Assembly: GCF_002096845.1 (NCBI RefSeq)
Contig: NZ_NCVK01000058.1
Span: forward strand, 102,578 to 166,577
Reading direction: 5' to 3'
Source of the DNA: Streptococcus mitis
GTDB lineage: Bacteria > Bacillota > Bacilli > Lactobacillales > Streptococcaceae
DNA length: 64,000 nt
The translations under genes were made by a program, and so were the position numbers. Positions 58,783 to 64,000 of the stretch are shown piece by piece. Within the stretch, counting starts at the first letter, position 1; each line of letters opens with the position of its first letter. Under the pieces are notes generated by a model that was given only the letters and a program-made list of their open reading frames with translations, searched no databases and was not told the DNA's origin.

Positions 58783-59472
58783 ATGGGGAAACGGATTTTA
58801 TTACTTGAGAAAGAACGAAATCTAGCTCATTTTTTAAGTTTGGAACTCCAAAAAGAGCAATACCGAGTTGATCAGGTTGAGGAGGGGCAAAAAGCCCTCT
58901 CCATGGCTCTTCAGACAGACTATGACTTGATTTTATTGAATGCTCGTCTGGGGGATATGACGGCCCAGGATTTTGCAGACAAGCTGAGTCGGACTAAGCC
59001 AGCCTCAGTGATCATGGTCTTGGACCATCGCGAAGACTTGCAAGATCAGATTGAGACAATCCAACGCTTTGCTGTTTCTTATATCTATAAGCCAGTTATT
59101 ATTGAGAATCTGGTGGCTCGTATTTCAGCGATTTTCCGAGGTCGGGACTTCATCGACCAACACTGTAGTCAGATGAAGGTTCCAACGTCTTACCGCAATC
59201 TGCGTATGGATGTAGAGCATCATACCGTTTATCGTGGCGAAGAGATGATTGCTCTGACCCGTCGTGAGTATGACCTTTTGGCTACTCTTATGGGAAGCAA
59301 GAAAGTTCTGACTCGTGAGCAGTTGTTGGAAAGTGTCTGGAAGTATGAAAGTGCGACCGAAACGAATATCGTGGATGTCTATATCCGTTATCTACGTAGC
59401 AAGCTTGATGTAAAAGGTCAAAAAAGCTACATTAAAACCGTTCGTGGTATCGGTTACACCATGCAAGAATAG
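58783..59472 (+). CDS. ritR: Orphan response regulator RitR (iron and redox)
   Basis: DNA-binding regulator of iron uptake without a partner kinase. 229 residues: receiver domain (1-118) and OmpR-type winged helix (about 130-229, VEHHTVYRGEEMIALTRREYDLLATL and ETNIVDVYIRYLRSKLD). Position 53, normally the phosphorylated Asp, is Asn (LLNARLGD). Cys128 in the linker (DQHCSQM) matches the cysteine described as the redox switch of pneumococcal RitR. Cotranscribed with gnd; a strong terminator follows. Confidence 0.95.
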   Translation: MGKRILLLEKERNLAHFLSLELQKEQYRVDQVEEGQKALSMALQTDYDLILLNARLGDMTAQDFADKLSRTKPASVIMVLDHREDLQDQIETIQRFAVSYIYKPVIIENLVARISAIFRGRDFIDQHCSQMKVPTSYRNLRMDVEHHTVYRGEEMIALTRREYDLLATLMGSKKVLTREQLLESVWKYESATETNIVDVYIRYLRSKLDVKGQKSYIKTVRGIGYTMQE

Positions 59473-59504
59473 AAAAGCAGTCACCCTTGTGTAACTGTTG
59501 TTTG

Positions 59505-59563
59505 AGCTCTATACTATCTGTAGCAGGAATTCCTGAACTCCAGATAGTATAGAGCTTTTTTTG
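59505..59563 (+). terminator. Strong terminator after ritR
   Basis: Perfect 16-bp stem AGCTCTATACTATCTG (59505-59520) / CAGATAGTATAGAGCT (59541-59556), a small palindrome CAGGAATTCCTG in the loop, and seven T. Confidence 0.95.
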
Positions 59564-59585
59564 AAGAATAACAAATGCAGGTCCT

Positions 59586-59691
59586 TATACTCAATGAAAA
59601 TCAAAAAGCAAACTAGGAAGCTAGCCGTAAGCTGTACTTGAGTACGGTAAGGCGACGCTGACGTGATGTGAAGAGATTTTCGAAGAGTATT
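59586..59691. repeat. BOX element (A and C parts)
   Basis: TATACTCAATGAAAATC at the left, AGATTTTCGAAGAGTAT at the right, and the inner GTACTTGAGTACGGTAAGGCGACGC segment; no boxB. Same class as the copy at 24022-24128 but in the opposite orientation. Lies between ritR and the surface-protein promoter. Confidence 0.88.
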
Positions 59692-59912
59692 GGTATCTGA
59701 TAAGCTTTACTTTCATAGTTCTCTACTTTTTGACACTCAAAAGGGATGAGCTAGCTGTAGGTGAAATCAATATATTCTTTATAAGTATTCAAAAAATGGC
59801 ATTTATCATAGTTTTGAAGAAAATAGGGATTTTATTTTTAGTGCAACATTATAATATAACGAATGATTCAAATCCTGAAATATTCTGAAAAAATAAAAAA
59901 CAATTAATATAA

Positions 59913-59941
59913 TTGACAAATCTGCTTATATAAATTATAAT
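59913..59941 (+). promoter_or_regulatory. Consensus promoter of the surface-protein gene
   Basis: TTGACA (59913-59918), exactly 17 bases, TATAAT (59936-59941). The expected transcription start is about 59946-59948, immediately before the hexamer repeat. From 59692 to this promoter I see nothing else. Confidence 0.88.
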
Positions 59942-59948
59942 GTTGAAT

Positions 59949-60011
<63 letters not shown>

Positions 60012-60049
60012 CTACATGCTATTTTTAGAAATTAAAAGGAGAAAATATA

Positions 60050-63000
60050 GTGTATTTTAATCGTAAAAATGCAGAGCAAAAGAACTGGAGAATGATCAAA
60101 AAAGGAAAGCATTTCCTATTCGGTTGTTCTCTTGTTTTTGCGGTCGGAGCTAGCTTAGCTACTCAAGTGGTCTATGCAGACACGGCAGAAGCTACTGTAA
60201 CAAGCAACTCGACAACTGGGGATGTTAACCCTACACAGAACGGAGATGGCAAGACTTATGAGGCACCTGCTGCTCTAGCAGAAATCAAGCCAGAAGCTGC
60301 TGGAACACCAGCTGTAGCAGCAAAACTTGATGGAGAAACTGCAAAAGAAGTTAAAGCTTTAGATAAAACAAAACTTGAAAGCTACATTTCAGAAATTGAG
60401 ACAAAACTTTCTAACGGTTCTTACGCTAATAAAACTGAAGAAAGTGTTGCAGTCTTAAAAGCTGACTTAGAAGCTGCAAAAGCTACATTAGCGAATGCAA
60501 CTACTCAAGCTGAACTAAAAAAAGCTTACAGTAAACTTGTCACTACAGTGAACTCTAAATTAAAAAACAAACCTGTAGAGAAAAAAGAAACTCCAACAGT
60601 AGATACTACTAACGGAAAAGAAACTGTAGGTAAACAAGCAGAAAACACTGAACCTAAATCAGAATCTAACTCAATCGAAAACACAGGATCTAACGATCCA
60701 CGTAATAATCAAAGAATCCCAGCAGGAATTCAATTTAGGGCGGAAGTTGCTTATGCGGAAGATGCAAATGCGGAAGCAAATGGTCATAGTGATACCTATA
60801 TCCTTAATGATGTTAATCGTAACACGAGTGCGAAAGCTGCTAATGAGATAGTTTCTCGGGTAACAAATTATAAAGTTAGATACCACAAAGATGAGAACGG
60901 GAAGATTACTTCATTAGATTGGCTTGTCTATTTTAACGATCATTCAGAGAATTTATCGAATACGTACCATACTGACGGTGGAGAGGTTTACCGTAACTAT
61001 GTCCAGATTCCTAAAGAAGTGAATATGCCGGATACGATTACGCGTGCGCAGTATGCGAAGCCAACAAATCCTAAATGGGATCCTGTTGCTAAAAAATTCA
61101 AACGTCCCGACCCGAATGGTGAACCGGTTAGCGCTTCTTCAACGTTTGACAATCCAACGCCAGACAGTGCTTCAGGTCTACCAAGAGCAGGTCTTGATAC
61201 CTTTAATCTAAAAGATTGGCCTAGTAAGCTTAGAGGGCGTTCTGTAGAAAATCTTGCTACTCAACTTCCTAGATATTTTAAGGATGCAGCTTCAGATAAT
61301 TCTCCGACGACTCGAGATATGCTAAGGGGGGCAGCTATAAATGAAGACCGATTGATTGTAGACCGTTCAACTACAGGTGGTGATGAATTTAATAGCTATG
61401 TATGGAGCTTTACAACAACAGTTCCTAATGACACAACTAATGAACAACTGAAAGATATGAAGGTTGTGTTTGGGATGATGCGTAGTGCCACTGCAGGTGC
61501 TAATGCAGCTTTTGCCAACATTGCAGCTAACCCTGTGAAAATGTGGCAGTCTGATGTTTCCCCTGAACCAACAGCGAAAGATCAAACTGTAAAAGTTGGT
61601 CAAAAACCAGATGCGAAAAAATCAATTGGAAACTTTGACACTCTTCCACAAGGAACAACAGTTGCGTACAAGGAAGCAGTAGATACACAAAACCCAGGTG
61701 AAAAACCAGCAATAGCGGTTGTAACTTACCCAGACACATCTACAAAAGAAGTTCCAGTAAAAGTAATTGTTGAAAAAGAAGCAGTAGCACCAGCTAAGCC
61801 AGTTATCACGACAAGTCTAACAGGTAAAGCTAACACTAAAACTCCGGTTGAAGTGAAAGCAGAAGCGGGGTCTACAGTTTCCTTGTTCGCCCATGATGGC
61901 ACTAAACTTGGTTCAGCCGTTGCGAACGACCAAGGTGTAGCAAGCATCACTCCAACAGTAAACATTCCAACCGGTATTGTAGCAGCGACAGCTACCAAAA
62001 ATGGTAAAACATCAGAAGTAAGTGATGCTGTAGAAGCAACTCCAGCGGCAGTTACTCCACAACCAGAAACACCAAAAGAAGAGACTCCAGCGGCAGTTAC
62101 TCCACAACCAGAAACACCAACAACTAGTGGTCCAGAAATTGTCAATGATTTGGCAGGTAAAGCAAGTACTCCAGCTGATGTGACAGTTAAAGCACCAGCA
62201 GGTTCAACTGTTAAACTTTACAATAAAGATGGCGTTGTGATCGGTGAAGCGGTAGCTAACGACCAAGGTGTAGCAACTGTTCACCCTACAAACAGTCTTC
62301 CAGCAGGAGAGATTACAGCGACTTCAACACCAGCAAGTGGTAAAGAGTCAGCTAAGAGTACACCGATTACGGTTACAGCATCACCGTTGACTGTTAAGGA
62401 TGGTGGTGTGACTGGTAATAATGATACTAGACTATTGGTAAGTAGATCAGAGATTACAGTATATCCTGGTGATAAAATTGATGTTGATGTTGTAGCTCAA
62501 GCTACAGCTTTAGGGAAATTTTCAGTTGAAAAAAATCCACTAGCTATAAAAGGAGTAGAGCCAACGGGAGGATATCTAGATGACCCACGTGGAAGTACGA
62601 TTAGACAACGTGATGCTAAATATAGTGGAACTGTTGCAATGGACCAGCCAGCAGGAAGTACAAGTGTTATTTTCCATGCGAAGAATCGAGATAAACCAAC
62701 AACGATATACAGAGAACTTATAGTAAATGTTCTTGAGACTGCTAAGAAATATGAACCAGTTGCAGGTACAAAATTAGATGTTGCAAATTCTAATAATCTT
62801 AGTGAAGATGACAAGAACAAGGTTATCGCCTCTGTTAAAGCTGCTAACCCAAGTCTTCCAGCAGATTCACAATACAGTGTGGATGAAAAAGGGAACCTTA
62901 CTATCACTTATCCTGATGGATCAAAAGATAAGATTGCAGCAGCATATCTAGTAAATCCAGCACCAACAGATGCAGATAAGAACACACCAACAGGTAAACC

Positions 63001-64000
63001 ACAAACTGTAGACAAAGGAACAATACCAAAAGCAGAAGATTCAATTGGAAATGTAAAAGATCTTCCTAAGGGTACAAAAGTAGCCTTCAAAGATCCAGTA
63101 GACACAGCAACACCAGGTGAAAAAGATGCGGCAGTAGTTGTAACATACCCAGATGGATCTAAAGAAGAAGTTCCAGTTAAAGTAACGGTTAAAGACCCAA
63201 GTTCAGCACCAACAGATGCAGATAAGAACACACCAACAGGTAAACCACAAACTGTAGACAAAGGAACAACACCAAAAGCAGAAGATTCAATTGGAAATGT
63301 AAAAGATCTTCCTAAGGGTACAAAAGTAGCCTTCAAAGATCCAGTAGACACAGCGACACCAGGTGAAAAAGATGCGACAGTAGTTGTAACATACCCAGAT
63401 GGATCTAAAGAAGAAGTTCCAGTTAAAGTAACGGTTAAAGACCCAAGTTTACCTGAAGATCCAACAACTAAGGATACAGATGACGATGGCTTGACTGATA
63501 AAGAGGAAGCAGACAAAGGAACAGATCCTAAGAAAGCTGATACAGATGGCGATGGCTTGACTGATAAAGAAGAAGCAGACAAAGGAACAGATCCTAAGAA
63601 AGCTGATACAGACGGCGATGGCTTGACTGATAAGGAAGAAGCAGACAAAGGAACAGATCCTAAGAAAGCTGATACAGACGGCGATGGCTTGACTGATAAG
63701 GAAGAAGCAGATAAAGGAACAGATCCTAAGAAAGCTGATACAGATGGTGATGGCTTCACAGATAAAGAAGAAGTCGCTAAGGGAACAGATCCAAAAGATC
63801 CTAACTCTAAACCGGAATCTAAACCAGAAGATCCAGCAACACCAGATACAAAAGCTCCAGCTAAACCAGAAATCAAAACAGATCTAACAGATAAAGCAGG
63901 AACTAAGACACCAGTTGAAGTGACAGCAGAACCAGGATCTAAGGTTGAGTTGTTCGACAAAGACGGTAACAAGCTTGGTGAAGGCGTAGCGGACGAAAAC
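60050..64000 (+). CDS. Large repeat-containing wall-anchored surface protein (5' part)
   Basis: Open without a stop for 1317 codons to the window edge, so the C-terminus, presumably with an LPXTG anchor, is missing. GTG start at 60050, 8 bases after AAGGAG. YSIRK-type signal peptide variant (KNWRMIKKGKHFLFGCSLVFAVGASLA), cleavage likely after Ala43. Then a helical stretch (about 105-172), an unrecognised globular region (about 200-500, the likely binding head), a Rib-like repeat (about 503-574), two bacterial Ig-like domains (about 580-665, 694-780), an unrecognised segment, two 82-residue Rib-type repeats (about 971-1134), five 22-residue thrombospondin-type-3 calcium repeats (1142-1251), and the start of a third Ig-like domain. 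Predicted adhesin; ligand unknown. Confidence 0.88.
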   Translation, partial: MYFNRKNAEQKNWRMIKKGKHFLFGCSLVFAVGASLATQVVYADTAEATVTSNSTTGDVNPTQNGDGKTYEAPAALAEIKPEAAGTPAVAAKLDGETAKEVKALDKTKLESYISEIETKLSNGSYANKTEESVAVLKADLEAAKATLANATTQAELKKAYSKLVTTVNSKLKNKPVEKKETPTVDTTNGKETVGKQAENTEPKSESNSIENTGSNDPRNNQRIPAGIQFRAEVAYAEDANAEANGHSDTYILNDVNRNTSAKAANEIVSRVTNYKVRYHKDENGKITSLDWLVYFNDHSENLSNTYHTDGGEVYRNYVQIPKEVNMPDTITRAQYAKPTNPKWDPVAKKFKRPDPNGEPVSASSTFDNPTPDSASGLPRAGLDTFNLKDWPSKLRGRSVENLATQLPRYFKDAASDNSPTTRDMLRGAAINEDRLIVDRSTTGGDEFNSYVWSFTTTVPNDTTNEQLKDMKVVFGMMRSATAGANAAFANIAANPVKMWQSDVSPEPTAKDQTVKVGQKPDAKKSIGNFDTLPQGTTVAYKEAVDTQNPGEKPAIAVVTYPDTSTKEVPVKVIVEKEAVAPAKPVITTSLTGKANTKTPVEVKAEAGSTVSLFAHDGTKLGSAVANDQGVASITPTVNIPTGIVAATATKNGKTSEVSDAVEATPAAVTPQPETPKEETPAAVTPQPETPTTSGPEIVNDLAGKASTPADVTVKAPAGSTVKLYNKDGVVIGEAVANDQGVATVHPTNSLPAGEITATSTPASGKESAKSTPITVTASPLTVKDGGVTGNNDTRLLVSRSEITVYPGDKIDVDVVAQATALGKFSVEKNPLAIKGVEPTGGYLDDPRGSTIRQRDAKYSGTVAMDQPAGSTSVIFHAKNRDKPTTIYRELIVNVLETAKKYEPVAGTKLDVANSNNLSEDDKNKVIASVKAANPSLPADSQYSVDEKGNLTITYPDGSKDKIAAAYLVNPAPTDADKNTPTGKPQTVDKGTIPKAEDSIGNVKDLPKGTKVAFKDPVDTATPGEKDAAVVVTYPDGSKEEVPVKVTVKDPSSAPTDADKNTPTGKPQTVDKGTTPKAEDSIGNVKDLPKGTKVAFKDPVDTATPGEKDATVVVTYPDGSKEEVPVKVTVKDPSLPEDPTTKDTDDDGLTDKEEADKGTDPKKADTDGDGLTDKEEADKGTDPKKADTDGDGLTDKEEADKGTDPKKADTDGDGLTDKEEADKGTDPKKADTDGDGFTDKEEVAKGTDPKDPNSKPESKPEDPATPDTKAPAKPEIKTDLTDKAGTKTPVEVTAEPGSKVELFDKDGNKLGEGVADEN
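62960..63451 (+). repeat. Two near-identical 246-base Rib-type repeats
   Basis: The first copy runs 62960-63205 and the second from 63206, period 246 bases (82 codons). I see only about three base differences, for example ATA/ACA and GCA/GCG, and one Ala/Thr change. Protein unit starts APTDADKNTPTGKPQTVDKG. Confidence 0.92.
63473..63802 (+). repeat. Five 66-base thrombospondin type-3 repeats
   Basis: Units at 63473, 63539, 63605, 63671 and 63737, each 22 codons: DTDGDGLTDKEEADKGTDPKKA. The aspartates form a calcium-binding DxDxDG loop. The first has DDDG and the last FTDKEEVAKGTDPKDP, so the edges are more diverged than the middle. Confidence 0.94.

Noticed and set aside
61726..62907. Minus-strand frames of 136-139 codons opposite the adhesin
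   Set aside because: Antisense shadows of the low-complexity Ig-like and linker regions, which lack stops by composition.
62908..63972. 354-codon minus-strand open frame, rich in Ser/Val/Leu with perfect internal repeats
   Set aside because: It is the antisense of the Rib and TSP3 repeats of the plus-strand adhesin; the repeats mirror those of the real gene and no RBS is present.

Overview
The window comes from a mitis-group Streptococcus (S. mitis / S. pneumoniae complex; species not resolved). Evidence: low GC; the gene order rsmH-ftsL-pbpX-mraY-clpL-luxS-dexB-capsule-aliA-pbp1A-recU-gpsB-rnpB-mapZ-gnd-ritR, which is that of the pneumococcal chromosome; four BOX-type interspersed repeats; and protein residues that line up number for number with pneumococcal PBP2x, PBP1a and RitR.

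Layout. (1) 1-5888: end of a sugar-uptake and degradation locus: two ABC permeases, a lipoprotein binding protein, a DUF624 membrane protein and a GH31 glycosidase. No ATPase is present, so a shared one is presumably used. (2) 6284-7756: peptide/proton symporter. (3) 8174-14449: a damage-response operon (HdiR/LexA-like repressor, UmuC-like polymerase, YolD-like protein, DUF5960 protein). It is followed by a three-gene restriction-modification cassette (C5 methylase, adenine methylase, HNH nuclease) and a broken second DUF5960 copy. (4) 14592-16759, minus strand: glutathione peroxidase and a small operon of DUF3278 membrane proteins led by a Cro/CI-type repressor. (5) 16924-21439: division and wall cluster rsmH, ftsL, pbpX, mraY. 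(6) 21446-28011: stress chaperone clpL under two CtsR-like boxes, luxS, a DUF1846 gene, dexB. (7) 28207-50301: capsule locus between two oligopeptide-binding lipoprotein genes. cpsA-D are followed by a short priming sugar transferase, about seven glycosyltransferase-type genes, a LicD gene, wzy, wzx, glf and two acyltransferases. (8) 50443-59472: pbp1A/recU (minus), a YpsA-like gene, gpsB, rnpB, an RNA methyltransferase, mapZ, gnd, ritR. (9) 60050 to the window end: a large repeat-containing surface protein, cut by the window edge. Its 5' leader starts with ten copies of a hexanucleotide.

How they fit together. Regions 5-8 build and shape the envelope: PBP2x with FtsL, MraY supplying lipid I, PBP1a, GpsB and MapZ at the septum, and a capsule repeat unit predicted to contain galactofuranose (glf), a LicD-transferred substituent and O-acyl groups. 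Both PBPs carry residues associated with beta-lactam resistance (PBP2x A338 and V546; PBP1a T432 and the 574-577 NTGY block). The capsule lies between the two pbp genes, so capsule and resistance alleles can move together.

Best leads for something new: the hexamer-repeat leader of the surface protein, with two possible upstream reading frames; the two-methylase/HNH R-M cassette abutting a truncated paralog at the SOS operon; and the clpL leader, where a 29-codon ORF lies between two CtsR-like sites. All functions are read from sequence and recalled family knowledge; no database search was run.
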